From assembly GCA_963707905.1 (NCBI GenBank), contig CAVPSA010000053.1, positions 1 to 64,000 on the forward strand: 64,000 bases of DNA, given 5' to 3'. A program made the translations under genes and the position numbers. This DNA comes from DASXKD01 sp963707905 (GTDB taxonomy: Bacteria; Actinomycetota; Actinomycetes; Streptosporangiales; Streptosporangiaceae). Below, piece after piece: positions 17,610 through 26,705 of this stretch (the stretch's first letter is position 1; every line of letters begins with the position of its first letter). Below the pieces are notes generated by a model. It was not told the DNA's origin and ran no database searches. It saw nothing but the letters and a program-made list of their open reading frames with translations.

Positions 17610-19503
17610 TTACTTCACGAAATACCAGTTTTCCGGGTTGAAGGACAGCGTCGCGCTCTGCGGCTCGACGCCGTGCAGGTTGTCGACGATCTCGGTCAGT
17701 GAGTAGACGCCGTTCGGCTGGAACATGACCGGGAGCTGCTGCGCCAGGTAGTTCTGCCAGGTGTACATGGCCTGCGGGTTGTCGCTGGTCAGCGTCTGGT
17801 TGATGTAGTTGTCGTTGGTCTTGCTGCAGTACCCGCCGGAGTTCGCGATGGCGCCGCACATGAACAGCGTCTCGCCGGTGGGCGAGTAGTCGGGAGCGAA
17901 CGACCAGCCGCCGCCCCAGTTGGCCAGGTCCCAGTTGCACGGGATCTTGGCAACCTTGCAGTTGCCGGCGGCCAGGGCAGTGACCTGGTTGAACGGCCGG
18001 GGCTCCAGGTTGATCTTGATCCCGACCAGGGAGGCGTTGGACTGCAGCTGCTGCATCTCCTGGGTGATCCACTGGGTACCCGAGGCATACGGCAGGCTGA
18101 ACTGCAGGCCCTGGCCCTGCTTGACGCCCGGGCCGCACAGGCTCGGGTTGGTGCAGGTGGTCACGCCGTTGGGGGTGACCTTCCAGCCGTGGCTGGACAG
18201 CAGGCTCTTGGCCTTGTCCGGGCTGTAGGGGAAGATCGGGCCGCCCTTTTGCTGCGGCGACAGGTAGTGGGTCACCGGGGTGTTGCCCACCGGGCCCTGG
18301 GTCAGCGTGCCGTAACCGCGCAGCGGGCCCTTGATGACGGATTCCTGGTTGAGCAGGTAGGCCAGGGCCTGGCGGAAGTACAGCTGGTTGATGATCGGGC
18401 CGTTGCCGGTGCTGCTCTGGAAGTTCATCACGAAGTAGTTGATGCCCCAGACGTACAGCGGCGCCAGCCGGTAGCCCGTCAGCGGGTTTGCGCCCGGCGC
18501 CAGCGGGCTGGACCCGGCGGGCTTGGCCGGGGCGTCCTGCGACGGCAGGTAGCCCACGTCGATCTTCTGCCCGCCGGCGGCGGGCGACCGCAGCACGTTG
18601 TACTCGGCCGCAGTCGGTCGTGAAGGGCACCTCCTGGAACTGCGAAAGGTGCGGCTTGACCGGCCCGGAGTACTTCGTGTTCGGCACGTACGTGATGTGA
18701 CCGTCGGCGTTGAATGCCGACAGCTTCCACGGGCCGTCCACGACCGACCACAGCGGCGAGCCCACGTAGCTGGTCAGTGCCTTGGACTGGCTGTCGAGGT
18801 ACTTGTACACCGCGGCGCAGTCGGCGACCTTGGTCGCGCAGTTGCTGGGCCCGGACGCGGTCTTGTCCCAGGCCGGCGGCATCGGGGTGATCTGGGACAG
18901 GTTGTTGTACAGGAACCAGGTGTGCGAGTAGGCCTTGTTCGTGGTCATCTGCAGCTCGGTCGGGCTGACCACCTTGACGGACTGCACGAAGGAGGCCGGG
19001 AACCCGCTGTAGGCGCCCCAGTCGGTGGGGCCGACGGCCTTGAGCATGTTGATCCAGAACATCACGTCGGTGGTGGTGACCGGGGTGCCGTCGGACCACA
19101 CGTAGTGCTTGAGCGTGATCGTGGCGGTGTTCCCCGACCACGTCGGCGCGTTCGCCAGGCTCAGCGAGCCGTTCATCAGTGGCTGCGACCCCTCGCCGAA
19201 CCAGTACAGCGGCCGGTACATCAGCTGGGCGAAGTTGCTCGAGTTGATGACGCTGATGTAGGCGCTGGACTCGAACGGGAAGATGTAGTTCGGCGTGGTC
19301 GACGGTGGCAGTGCCCACACGGCCGTGCCGCCCTTGATGGCCGTGCCGGCCGCGGTGCCGCCAGAGCTGGTGCTAGTGCTGCTGCTGCTGCAACCGGCGG
19401 CGACGAGCGCCAGCGCGACAACGCTGCCGCCTACCGCCATGGTCATCCGGCCGCGGAGCCTCCTGGCTCTGCGGCTACTTTGCTTCTGTGGGGCTTGCCC
19501 CAT
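17610..19503 (-). CDS. Oligopeptide/dipeptide-binding lipoprotein (apparent frameshift near 18612)
   Basis: Solute-binding protein of SBP family 5 that captures peptides outside the membrane for the importer. The N-terminus has a charged region, a hydrophobic stretch and the lipobox LVAAGC (lipidated Cys near residue 38). FAQLMYRPLYWFGEG and LKHYVWSDGTPVTTTDVMFW are family blocks. The frame breaks at VPFTTDC; one base away it resumes AAEYNVLRSPAAGGQKIDVG and runs to NPENWYFVK. Removing one base near 18612 gives a normal 630-residue protein. It is the first gene of the operon, followed by the hairpin and the permeases. Confidence 0.85.
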
Positions 19504-20040
19504 GGTCGCGGCTCCTTCTTACACAGGGAGCCGCCAGGCGCATCGTTGCGCCGGCGTGCTCCGACTAGAAAAGGCGTCCCATTGATCATGGTGCACCGGG
19601 GGCTCGATTCGGCCCACGGTGGCCTGCGGCGCGGGCCGAACGGGGCACCTGATCACGCTGGCGCCCAGCGCTGCCCGCGGCAGCATTGCATATTGCACCT
19701 TGCCGTGCTCCTGACCACGACGATCACGATGTAGGACGGCCACTCCGCACTTCCTCCGCCCCAAGGGGAGCTGGCACCGGGTAGTCATACCGGAGAGGTC
19801 CCATACGGCTGCTTGCGGAGTACGCACCTTAAACCTAGGAACGCGCCACACCCGCCTAAAGACCCGGGCTTCAAGAGTTTCGGAATCGTGACGTAACCGT
19901 TACCGCCCAGGCCATAGACCCGTATGGGGCCAAACGATCCTTTAAGTCATTAGCCGATTACAAATTGTGCTTGGAAAATCGGGTCTTAGGTAGGCCAGAA
20001 GGACTGCCCGGGCCGGGGGTGACTGCGGGAAGAGGGCGCG
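19504..20040. other. Promoter region of the peptide importer; no gene seen
   Basis: The stretch separates the importer operon from the DUF397 gene, both on the minus strand. It is partly AT-richer (about 19860-19990). No frame shows family features. It should contain the importer promoter and the 3' end region of the DUF397 message, but I could not single out a specific promoter. Confidence 0.4.
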
Positions 20041-20286
20041 TTAGGGGAGATCGAACTCGCCATCTTTGACGCCCAGCGTGAACGCTTCCCATTCCTCGGG
20101 GGTGAACGCGAGCACCGGGCCGTCCGGCTTCCTGGAGTCGCGCATCAGGTACAGCTTTTCGGCGTCCGCCTTGTGCGGCCAACGGGAAGTGTCGGTGGTG
20201 ACCGTCACTTCGACGCAGTACCGCCCGGTGCCGCAATAACTGGCCCGGCGCCAGGCGGGAACGCCTGCTTGGTTGTGTGTCAGCAC
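20041..20286 (-). CDS. DUF397 family protein
   Basis: An 81-residue small acidic protein of the DUF397 family found throughout filamentous actinobacteria. The conserved pattern is present: WRRASYCGTGRYCVEV near residue 12, LYLMRDSRKPDGPVLAFTPEEW, and the C-terminal AFTLGVKDGEFDLP. Members usually sit beside a helix-turn-helix (XRE, scr1-type) regulator and are thought to act with it. No such partner is adjacent here, so this copy is an orphan. Confidence 0.85.
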   Translation of the reverse strand: MLTHNQAGVPAWRRASYCGTGRYCVEVTVTTDTSRWPHKADAEKLYLMRDSRKPDGPVLAFTPEEWEAFTLGVKDGEFDLP

Positions 20287-20334
20287 GCCACCAGGCTACT
20301 CGTCACGCACGTGAAAGGCGCCAGAGCGGCCCGC

Positions 20335-21141
20335 TCAGGACCAGGAGCCCGGCCTGCCGCGCGCCGGGCGGCCCCAGCCCCTGACCACCGGGTGCTGGCG
20401 CTCGTCGCGCGCCAGGCGCTGCAGTTCCTCGTCGGGATTGTCCCCGGCCGACAGCCAGGTGAGCAGGGCGACGAACACGACAGGCACGAAGCAGAATGCC
20501 GATACCGCCCAGACCAGCGCGACCGTGATCTGCTGATCGGCGACCGCGCTCACCGCGCCGCCCGCCGGATCGTAGCCGTGGAAAACCGGGTGGTTGGACA
20601 GCCCGAGCGCGTAGGCGACCGCCCAGGTGGACCACATGGCCAGCGCCGCGACGGCCGCGCGGTGCGGGTTGGGCAGCCGGGGTGACAGCGGGGGCGAGGA
20701 AACCAGTTCCAGCCAGAGACCGGTGCCAGCGGCCAGCAACGTGACCAGTTCCGGCAGCACGAGTATGGGATGGCTGGCCAGCGCGTCCATCACCGGCGGC
20801 AGCCGCCAGGCGACGGTGACGGCGATGAACACCAGCAGGACGGCGCCCGCGCGCACGAACGAGGTATGCCGGCGCCGCGCGGCGGCCAGCCGGTCAAGCG
20901 GCCCGTACAGGTGCAGCAGCCGCCACGGCGCGCCCAGCACGATCAGCGCGGGTGCCACCATGGCGAACACCACGAACTGCGCCGACTCGGCGGCGACGTA
21001 CCGGCGGGCCACCCCCTCGATGGCCAGGCCGGCCACGATCAGGGCCGCCCCGGCCGCAGCGAGCCAGGGCCTGGCGCGTGCCATCAGTGGCGGGGCAGCC
21101 CTTGGGCGGGGCGGCGGGGTCGGGGCTAGCTGCTGTGTCAT
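20335..21141 (-). CDS. Cytochrome c oxidase assembly protein, CtaG (caa3) type
   Basis: A 268-residue polytopic membrane protein of the caa3_CtaG family, linked to copper delivery or assembly of haem-copper oxidases. Six to seven hydrophobic segments are visible, beginning ARPWLAAAGAALIVAGLAI. VAPALIVLGAPWRLL, HPILVLPELVTLLAAG and the loop SNHPVFHGYDPAGG fit the family. The ATG at 21139-21141 places a short Pro-rich tail before the first helix. No oxidase genes adjoin it. It is divergent from the CoxG-like gene with about 110 bp between. Confidence 0.75.
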   Translation of the reverse strand: MTQQLAPTPPPRPRAAPPLMARARPWLAAAGAALIVAGLAIEGVARRYVAAESAQFVVFAMVAPALIVLGAPWRLLHLYGPLDRLAAARRRHTSFVRAGAVLLVFIAVTVAWRLPPVMDALASHPILVLPELVTLLAAGTGLWLELVSSPPLSPRLPNPHRAAVAALAMWSTWAVAYALGLSNHPVFHGYDPAGGAVSAVADQQITVALVWAVSAFCFVPVVFVALLTWLSAGDNPDEELQRLARDERQHPVVRGWGRPARGRPGSWS

Positions 21142-21255
21142 GTGCGTCTCCCGAGCCGCCGCGGGAGGGGCCCGCGGCGGATGTGCCTGCCGCCATGATC
21201 GCCGATTGGGGCCCCGCGCGGGGTGCCCGCGGGAGAAGTCTTCTAGGTTTGGCTC

Positions 21256-21702
21256 ATGGAGCTTGTCCATGAGTTCTCGGTTCCGGTGCCGGTGGAGCAG
21301 GCGTGGCAGGTGCTCACCGACGTGGAGCGGATTGCGCCGTGCCTGCCCGGCGCGGAGTTGACCGGGGTGGACGGGGATGCCTACCACGGCCAGGTGAAGA
21401 TCAAGGTGGGCCCGATCACCGCTCAGTACCGTGGCACGGCGTCGTTCACGGAAAAGGATGAGGCGCGGCACCGGGTGGTGCTGAAGGCCTCCGGTCGCGA
21501 CACCCGCGGCCAGGGCAACGCGACCGCCACGGTGACCGCGCAGATGGCGCAGGCGGACGGCGGCACCACGGTGTCCATCGTCACCGACCTGTCCATCAGC
21601 GGGCGGGTCGCCCAGTTCGGCCGGGGCGTCATGGGCGACGTGAGCGCCCGGCTGCTCGACCAGTTCGTCCGCAACCTGGAGTCCGGGGTCCTGGACGGCT
21701 GA
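21256..21702 (+). CDS. CoxG-like SRPBCC protein
   Basis: A 148-residue SRPBCC protein of the carbon monoxide dehydrogenase subunit G (CoxG) family, a lipid- or quinone-binding fold that anchors or matures molybdenum hydroxylases. Signatures are FSVPVPVEQAWQVLTDVERI near the start, CLPGAELTGVDGDAYHGQVK, and GRVAQFGRGVMGDVSARLLDQF near the end. Many actinobacterial CoxG-like genes occur without CO dehydrogenase, as here, so a CODH role should not be assumed. Convergent with the SDR gene. Confidence 0.8.
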   Translation: MELVHEFSVPVPVEQAWQVLTDVERIAPCLPGAELTGVDGDAYHGQVKIKVGPITAQYRGTASFTEKDEARHRVVLKASGRDTRGQGNATATVTAQMAQADGGTTVSIVTDLSISGRVAQFGRGVMGDVSARLLDQFVRNLESGVLDG

Positions 21703-21706
21703 CGGT

Positions 21707-21802
21707 TAGGGCGTGTCCCGTAGATCTATGCGGTCGCGAGCGGCGCATTCCCCCTTCACTGGTGGCCGCGCAGCAGGCTGAATGATCTATGGGAATGCCC
21801 TA
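21707..21802. mobile_element. MITE-like or decayed IS element with ~19-bp terminal inverted repeats
   Basis: The left end TAGGGCGTGTCCCGTAGATC and right end GATCTATGGGAATGCCCTA are inverted repeats with about three mismatches, enclosing only 57 bp. The ends carry TA at both borders and look like insertion-sequence termini. The right repeat supplies the stop codon of the SDR gene. It contains no gene. It could also work as a stem-loop between the convergent CoxG-like and SDR genes. Confidence 0.5.
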
Positions 21803-22567
21803 GTAGCCCGGGTCGCCGAAACGGGCGGCAAGCGCGCGGAAGGCGCCCGGCGCCGTGCCGTGCAGCCAGGCCGGGAACCGCAGCCACCCAGGCACGTACA
21901 CCACCGGCCGGTCGTGCTCCAGCGCGGACACGATCGCCGCGGCCACCCGCCCGGCCGGGACGGGGGCGGGGCGGGCCCGGCCGTACGGCGTACCACGCCG
22001 GCTGAAGAACGGCGTGTCGATCACCCCGGGCACGATCACGCTGACCGTCACCCCGCGGCCCCGCACCTCGTAGGCCAGGCTCTCCGCGAACGCGGCCAGG
22101 CCGGCCTTGGTGGCCGCGTAGACCGCCTCGCCGCGCACGCCGGTGACCCCGGCGATGGAGGACACGAAGGCCACCCCGCCCCGGCCGCGCTCGGCCATGC
22201 CCGGCACGATCAGCCTGGTCAGTTCGATGGGCGCGGCCAGGTTGACGGTGGCAAGTTCGGTGACCTTGGCCGCCGGAATCTCGCCGACCGGCCCGGCCCA
22301 GCCCAGCCCGGCGTTGTTGACCAGGACGTCGATGCCACCCCGGGCCGCCGCGAGCGACTGCTCCGCGAGGGCCGCGGCGCCGCCCGGGGCGGCGAGGTCA
22401 GCGCTGAGCGCGGTGCCGCCGGCCCGGGCCGCCACCTCGGCCAGGCGTGCCTCGTCCCGTCCGCTGAGCAGCAGCCTGGCCCCGGCCGTGGCGAGCGCCG
22501 CGGCGGTGGCGGCCCCGATCCCGGACGAGGCACCGGTCACCAGCGCCACCGCGCCATCGAGCCGCAT
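21800..22567 (-). CDS. Short-chain dehydrogenase/reductase
   Basis: A 255-residue classical SDR. The cofactor motif TGASSGIGAATAAALA (TGxxxGIG) is near residue 12, NNAGLGWAG follows at about 87, the catalytic Ser is in FVSSIAGVTG, and the catalytic pair YAATK is near residue 150. The acidic residue and Arg after strand 2 (LLLSGRDEARL) suggest NADP(H). The C-terminus YVPGWLRFPAWLHGTAPGAF resembles ketoreductase-type SDRs acting on fatty or polyketide-like substrates, but the substrate is not assignable. Its stop codon lies in an inverted-repeat end. Confidence 0.88.
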   Translation of the reverse strand: MRLDGAVALVTGASSGIGAATAAALATAGARLLLSGRDEARLAEVAARAGGTALSADLAAPGGAAALAEQSLAAARGGIDVLVNNAGLGWAGPVGEIPAAKVTELATVNLAAPIELTRLIVPGMAERGRGGVAFVSSIAGVTGVRGEAVYAATKAGLAAFAESLAYEVRGRGVTVSVIVPGVIDTPFFSRRGTPYGRARPAPVPAGRVAAAIVSALEHDRPVVYVPGWLRFPAWLHGTAPGAFRALAARFGDPGY

Positions 22568-22678
22568 GGCGCCTCACTTTCGCGCACCGGCGCGGCCGTG
22601 GCAAGGACCTGATCTGTCGCGCGGCTGCCGCGGCCCGCGGCCCAAGGCCACGTGACGAAGTCACGAGGCTTCAGGCCA

Positions 22679-22712
22679 CCGGGGGGTTCCGGGGGGTCGC
22701 TCCCCCGGACCA
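22679..22712. repeat. CCGGGGGAGC-type intergenic palindrome, copy A
   Basis: On the minus strand this reads GTCCGGGGGAGCGACCCCCC followed by GGAACCCCCCGG. It shares the CCGGGGGAGCGACCCCCCGGA core with copy B after rsrA and the CCGGGGGAGC half with copies C and D. It can fold as a strong GC hairpin between the SDR and CBS genes. Confidence 0.6.
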
Positions 22713-22719
22713 GTACAGC

Positions 22720-23118
22720 TCAGGCGCGGGCCGTGGCCCGGTCGTCCGCCTCTGACCAGCAGCGGACGATGTCGCGCATGGAAAGCAGGCCGGTCACCTC
22801 GGAGCCGTCGAGGACCACCAGGTGCCGGAACCCGGCCTTGACCATGGTCGTGGCCGCCTGTTCCAGGGTCCAGTCCGGGGAGGCGAACACGACGTCCGCG
22901 GTGCGGTGCGCCGCGGCCAGTTCGGTGTCCGGGTCCTGGCCCGCACCGATGGAGTCAAGGATGTCGCGCTCGGTGAGGATGCCCACCCCGGGGTGCTCGG
23001 GGTCGGTTACCACGGCGGCACCGACCCGCCGGGCCGACATGAGGCGCGCGGCTTCTCTGAGGGTATGCGCGGGGCCGATCGTCACGACCAGCTTGCTCAT
23101 CCCGTCGCGTACCTGCAT
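22720..23118 (-). CDS. Two-CBS-domain protein
   Basis: A 132-residue protein made of a tandem CBS pair (Bateman module), which binds adenosyl nucleotides and senses energy state. The first CBS covers about residues 1-60 (TLREAARLMSARRVGAAVVT, GILTERDIL), the second about 70-125 (TLEQAATTMVKAGFRHLVVL, GLLSMRDIVRCW). There is no effector domain, which is common for stand-alone actinobacterial CBS proteins, often related to dormancy or hypoxia responses. Nothing near it identifies a partner. Confidence 0.88.
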   Translation of the reverse strand: MQVRDGMSKLVVTIGPAHTLREAARLMSARRVGAAVVTDPEHPGVGILTERDILDSIGAGQDPDTELAAAHRTADVVFASPDWTLEQAATTMVKAGFRHLVVLDGSEVTGLLSMRDIVRCWSEADDRATARA

Positions 23119-23242
23119 CTGGCATCACTCCCCGAGCTTGCCGTCGTGGGCGATGCCTGGCCCTTGCCCGCGCCGCCAGGGGCCAAGCGCTTGTGCCTTT
23201 GTGACACTTCTCTACAGCATGGGTGATGCCCGTCCGCAGGGC

Positions 23243-23259
23243 AACCCCCGCGGGGGGTT
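23243..23259. terminator. GC hairpin downstream of hisN
   Basis: AACCCCC-GC-GGGGGGTT is a compact stem just past the hisN stop on its strand. No clear T-run follows, so it may slow rather than end transcription. The adjoining sequence is again rich in CCCCCGG blocks related to the dispersed palindromes. Confidence 0.35.
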
Positions 23260-23303
23260 TCCGGCCCCCGGCAGTGCCCCGCTACCTGGGCATTTGGCGC
23301 GAG

Positions 23304-24095
23304 CTATGGCAATGTGCCGTTGAGCAGGCCGAGGGCCTCGCCGTGCAGCAGGCCGTTGCTGGAGACCGCGCTGCCGCCGTCGGGCGTGCGCCTGCCGGAC
23401 AGGTCGGTGAACCTGCCACCGGCCTCCTCGACGATCACCATCAGCGCCGCCAGGTCCCACAGCGACACCTCGGGCTCGGCGCAGACGTCCACCGCGCCCT
23501 CGGCGACCAGCATGTGGGACCAGAAGTCGCCGTAGGCGCGGGTGCGCCAGACCGCGCGGCCGAGGTCGAGCAGGCCGCCGAGGCGGCCCTGCGCCTCCCA
23601 GTCGGACAGGCTGGAATACGACAGCGACGCGTCCGGCATCTTGGCCACCGCCGAGACCCGGCAGCGGGTCGCCTTGGTGAGGCTGCGGCCGGTCCAGGCG
23701 CCACCGTCCCGCGCCGCCCACCACCGGCGGCCGAGCGCGGGTGCGGACGCCACGCCGACCACCACCTCGTCGCCGTCCATCAGGCCGATCAGGGTGGCCC
23801 ACACGGGGACGCCGCGCACATAGTTCATGGTCGCGTCGATCGGGTCGATGACCCAGCAGCGCGGCCCGGACCCGATCCGGCCGAACTCCTCGCCGAGCAC
23901 CGCGTCCCTGGGGCGGGCCCGGCGCAGCACGTTGCGCAGCGACGCCTCGACCGCATGGTCGGCATCGGTGACCGGCGTCAGGTCAGGTTTGGACTCGACC
24001 CGCAGGTCGAGCGCCTTGAACCGGCGCGAGGCGATGTCGTCCGCCGAGTCCGCGAGGACATGGGCGAACCGCAGGTCGTCGTCATAACCCGCCAT
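23304..24095 (-). CDS. hisN: Histidinol-phosphatase / inositol-monophosphatase family enzyme
   Basis: A 263-residue Mg-dependent phosphatase of the IMPase fold. Actinobacterial HisN, which removes phosphate from histidinol phosphate in histidine synthesis, is the closest type in layout and context. The metal motifs are GEEFG near residue 70, WVIDPIDATMNY near residue 85 (the usual form is DPIDGTxNF, so Gly is Ala here) and the distal WDLAALMVIVEEAGG. The ATG at 24095 is preferred to an upstream TTG. It is last in the aroA-rsgA-hisN run, 60 bp after rsgA; the same order occurs in streptomycetes. Confidence 0.8.
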   Translation of the reverse strand: MAGYDDDLRFAHVLADSADDIASRRFKALDLRVESKPDLTPVTDADHAVEASLRNVLRRARPRDAVLGEEFGRIGSGPRCWVIDPIDATMNYVRGVPVWATLIGLMDGDEVVVGVASAPALGRRWWAARDGGAWTGRSLTKATRCRVSAVAKMPDASLSYSSLSDWEAQGRLGGLLDLGRAVWRTRAYGDFWSHMLVAEGAVDVCAEPEVSLWDLAALMVIVEEAGGRFTDLSGRRTPDGGSAVSSNGLLHGEALGLLNGTLP

Positions 24096-24155
24096 GGCGC
24101 GCAACGGTACCGCGCCGCTGGTCCGGCGGGCGACCCCGGGGGGCGCCGGGCACCA

Positions 24156-25190
24156 CTACCACGCCTCGGCGCCGTCCCTGCTGCGCAGCAGCCGGCGCAG
24201 CGAATCCAGCCGCGCCGCCAGCCGCGGATCGTCGCCCTGGTCGTGTACCCAGCTGTCCAGGGCACAGTCCGGCTGGTCGTGATCGCAGCCGGGCGGGCAC
24301 GCGGCCGTGCCCGGGGCCAGGTCGGTGAACGCGCGCACCACCCGGTCCGGGGTGACGTAGCCGAGCCCGAACCCGCGCAGCCCGGGCGTGTCGATGATCC
24401 AGCCACCGCCGGGCAGCGCGAGGGCCACCGCGGAGGAGGAGGTGTGCCGCCCCCGCCCGGTCACCGTGTTGACCCTGCCTACCGCCCGGTCGGCGTCCGG
24501 GATCAGGGCGTTGACCAGGGTGGACTTGCCCACGCCCGAGTGGCCGATGAGCACGCTGGCGCGGCCGTCGAGATACTGGCGCAGCGGGGCGAGCGTGGCT
24601 GCGTCCAGCGGGCGGCCGAGCACCACGTGGGCGGTGCCCAGCGGCGCGTAGGCGTACAGCAGTTCGTCGGGGCTGGCCAGGTCGGCCTTGGTCAGGCACA
24701 GCAGTGGGCGCAGCCCCGCGTCGTAGGCAGCCACCAGGCAGCGGTCGATGAACCGCGGCCGCGGCGGCGGGTCGGCCAGCGCGCAGACGATGCACAACTG
24801 GTCGGCATTCGCCACGATGACCCGCTCGACCGGGTCGGTGTCGTCGGCCGAGCGGCGCAGCACGGTGGTCCGTGGGGACACCCGGACCACCCGGGCGAGC
24901 GTGCCGGGCGCGCCCGAGGTGTCCCCGGCCAGGGCCACCTGGTCACCGACGACCACGCCCCGGCGGCCCAGTTCCCTGGCCCGCATCGCGGTGACCGGGC
25001 GGCCGCCGACAAGCACGCCGTACCTGCCCCGGTCGACCGAGGCGACAAAGCCCTCCACCGCGTCCTCGTGCGCGGGCCGGCGCCGGGTGCGCGGGCGGGA
25101 GCCCCGCCCCGGCCGCACCCGGATGTCGTCCTCGTCCAGGTCCTGCCTCGCGCGCGGAGTCAGGGCACCTGCTCCAGCATCGACGCCCAC
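24156..25190 (-). CDS. rsgA: Ribosome small-subunit biogenesis GTPase RsgA
   Basis: A circularly permuted GTPase, 344 residues, that checks late 30S assembly. An N-terminal OB fold (VEGFVASVDRGRYGVLVGG) comes first, then the permuted motif order G4 TKAD (167-170), G1 GHSGVGKST (216-224) and G3 DTPG. A C-terminal zinc site reads CPPGCDHDQPDC. The GTG start at 25190 overlaps the end of aroA by about 30 bp, indicating coupled translation. The first 25 residues are weakly conserved, so the true start could be a little downstream. hisN follows. Confidence 0.93.
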   Translation of the reverse strand: MGVDAGAGALTPRARQDLDEDDIRVRPGRGSRPRTRRRPAHEDAVEGFVASVDRGRYGVLVGGRPVTAMRARELGRRGVVVGDQVALAGDTSGAPGTLARVVRVSPRTTVLRRSADDTDPVERVIVANADQLCIVCALADPPPRPRFIDRCLVAAYDAGLRPLLCLTKADLASPDELLYAYAPLGTAHVVLGRPLDAATLAPLRQYLDGRASVLIGHSGVGKSTLVNALIPDADRAVGRVNTVTGRGRHTSSSAVALALPGGGWIIDTPGLRGFGLGYVTPDRVVRAFTDLAPGTAACPPGCDHDQPDCALDSWVHDQGDDPRLAARLDSLRRLLRSRDGAEAW

Positions 25191-26548
25191 AACCGGGTGA
25201 AGCCGGGAAAGGTCTTCGCCACGGTGGCCGCGTTCGCCACCTCGATCCCCGGGACGGCCAGGCCGAGCACGGCGGCCGCCATGACCATCCGGTGATCGTC
25301 GTAGCTGGCGAACGGCCGGCCGCCGGCCCGCAGCGGCCGTGGCCTGATCGCCAGGCCGTCGGGCAGTTCGCTGACGTCCCCGCCGAGCGCGCCGATCTCG
25401 GCGGCCAGCGCCGCCAGCCGGTCGGTCTCGTGCCGGCGCATATGCCCGATGCCGGTCAGCCGGGATGGGCCATCGGCCAGCGCGGCCAGCACGGCCGCCA
25501 CCGTGGCCGACTCGCTGACGTCGGCCAGGTCCGCGGTGACCGGCCGGATCCGGCCGGTCCCTGTCACGGTCAGCCCCCCACCCCCCTCCCCTTCCCCCTG
25601 CGCGGCCAGCGTGCAGTCCGCCCCGAACGCGGTCAGCAGGTCCAGGATCTGGCTGGCCGGCTGCGCGGTCACGGCGGGCCAGCCGGCGATCGTCACGGCA
25701 CCGCCGGTGACCAGCGCTGCGGCCAGGAACGGCACAGCATTGGAAAGATCAGGCTGAACGATCACCTCGTGGTGCCCGATCACCCCCGGGTGGACGCGCC
25801 ACGTGTCGGCGGTGCCGGCCGGCGTGCCGCTCTCCCTGGCCCAGGTCTCCACCTCGGCGCCCGCGTCGCGGAGCATGGCGACCGTCATGGCAATGTGCGG
25901 CGCGGACGGGGCCCGGCCACCGCGGTGCCGTATCTCCGCGCCCTTGTCGAACCGCGGCGCGGCGAGCAGCAGCCCGGACACGAGCTGGGAGGAGGCCGAG
26001 GCGTCCAGGGTGACCGCGCCGCCGGGCAGCGATCCGCCGCCGTGCACGGTGAACGGGACGGCACCGCGGCCGCCGTCGTCGATGACGGCCCCTAGTTCGC
26101 GCAGCGCGGCGAGGATCTGCCGCACCGGCCGCTGCGCTGCCCGGGCGTCACCGTGGAAGTCCACGCGGGCGCCGGTGAGGGCCGCGACGGGTGGCACGAA
26201 GCGCAGCACCGTGCCGGCGTTGCCGACATCCACGCTGGCGCCGGCGTCTGGCCGTCCCGGGGACACCTGCCAGGACGGGGCCTGGCCAGCCGCGCCTGGA
26301 TCGTATTGTCCGCAGTCGGTGATCGTGGCGCCCAGGGCGGTCAGCGCCGCGCGCATCAGCAGCGTGTCGCGGGCGTGCAGCGGCCCGGCGATGGTCCCCG
26401 GCCCGTCGGCGAGGGCGGCGAGCACCAGGGCCCGGTTGGTCATGGACTTGGAACCGGGAATGGCCAGGCGCGCACGCACCGGGCCCGCGGCCGCGGGAGC
26501 CGCCCAGCGCCCGGCCCGCGGGCCGTCCTGCTGCGCCGTGTGTTCCAT
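25160..26548 (-). CDS. aroA: 3-phosphoshikimate 1-carboxyvinyltransferase (EPSP synthase)
   Basis: Sixth step of the shikimate pathway: joins shikimate-3-phosphate and phosphoenolpyruvate to give EPSP, cytosolic. 462 residues of two inside-out alpha/beta domains. The substrate-binding Lys is in IPGSKSMTNRA (Lys34), GNAGTVLRFVPP is the PEP motif, and HRTxD-like RRHETDRLAAL and YDDHRMVMAAAV are at the C-terminus. The ATG at 26546-26548 is preferred; an upstream extension to 26608 lacks similarity. It begins the aroA-rsgA-hisN run and is divergent from the SRAP gene, as in many actinobacteria. Confidence 0.95.
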   Translation of the reverse strand: MEHTAQQDGPRAGRWAAPAAAGPVRARLAIPGSKSMTNRALVLAALADGPGTIAGPLHARDTLLMRAALTALGATITDCGQYDPGAAGQAPSWQVSPGRPDAGASVDVGNAGTVLRFVPPVAALTGARVDFHGDARAAQRPVRQILAALRELGAVIDDGGRGAVPFTVHGGGSLPGGAVTLDASASSQLVSGLLLAAPRFDKGAEIRHRGGRAPSAPHIAMTVAMLRDAGAEVETWARESGTPAGTADTWRVHPGVIGHHEVIVQPDLSNAVPFLAAALVTGGAVTIAGWPAVTAQPASQILDLLTAFGADCTLAAQGEGEGGGGLTVTGTGRIRPVTADLADVSESATVAAVLAALADGPSRLTGIGHMRRHETDRLAALAAEIGALGGDVSELPDGLAIRPRPLRAGGRPFASYDDHRMVMAAAVLGLAVPGIEVANAATVAKTFPGFTRLWASMLEQVP

Positions 26549-26705
26549 AACGGTGAGCCTAGTGCGCCGCCGGGTGCGGGCCCAGTCACCCGGTGCGCAG
26601 GCCAGCAAGCACGGCGGCCCAGGTTTGGCACGCTGGTTTCGTGGCTATGAAAAGGCACATTCTGTACATCCCCCAGCCTTCTTTACGACACCCAGGTGAG
26701 AGCAC

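Noticed and set aside
18189..18623. Plus-strand frames inside the binding-protein gene
   Set aside because: They are shadows of a lipoprotein gene that reads well on the other strand apart from one base.
23223..25295. Open frame of 690 codons opposite hisN and rsgA
   Set aside because: Antisense to two clearly conserved genes; repetitive Arg/Ala/Gly composition with no motif.
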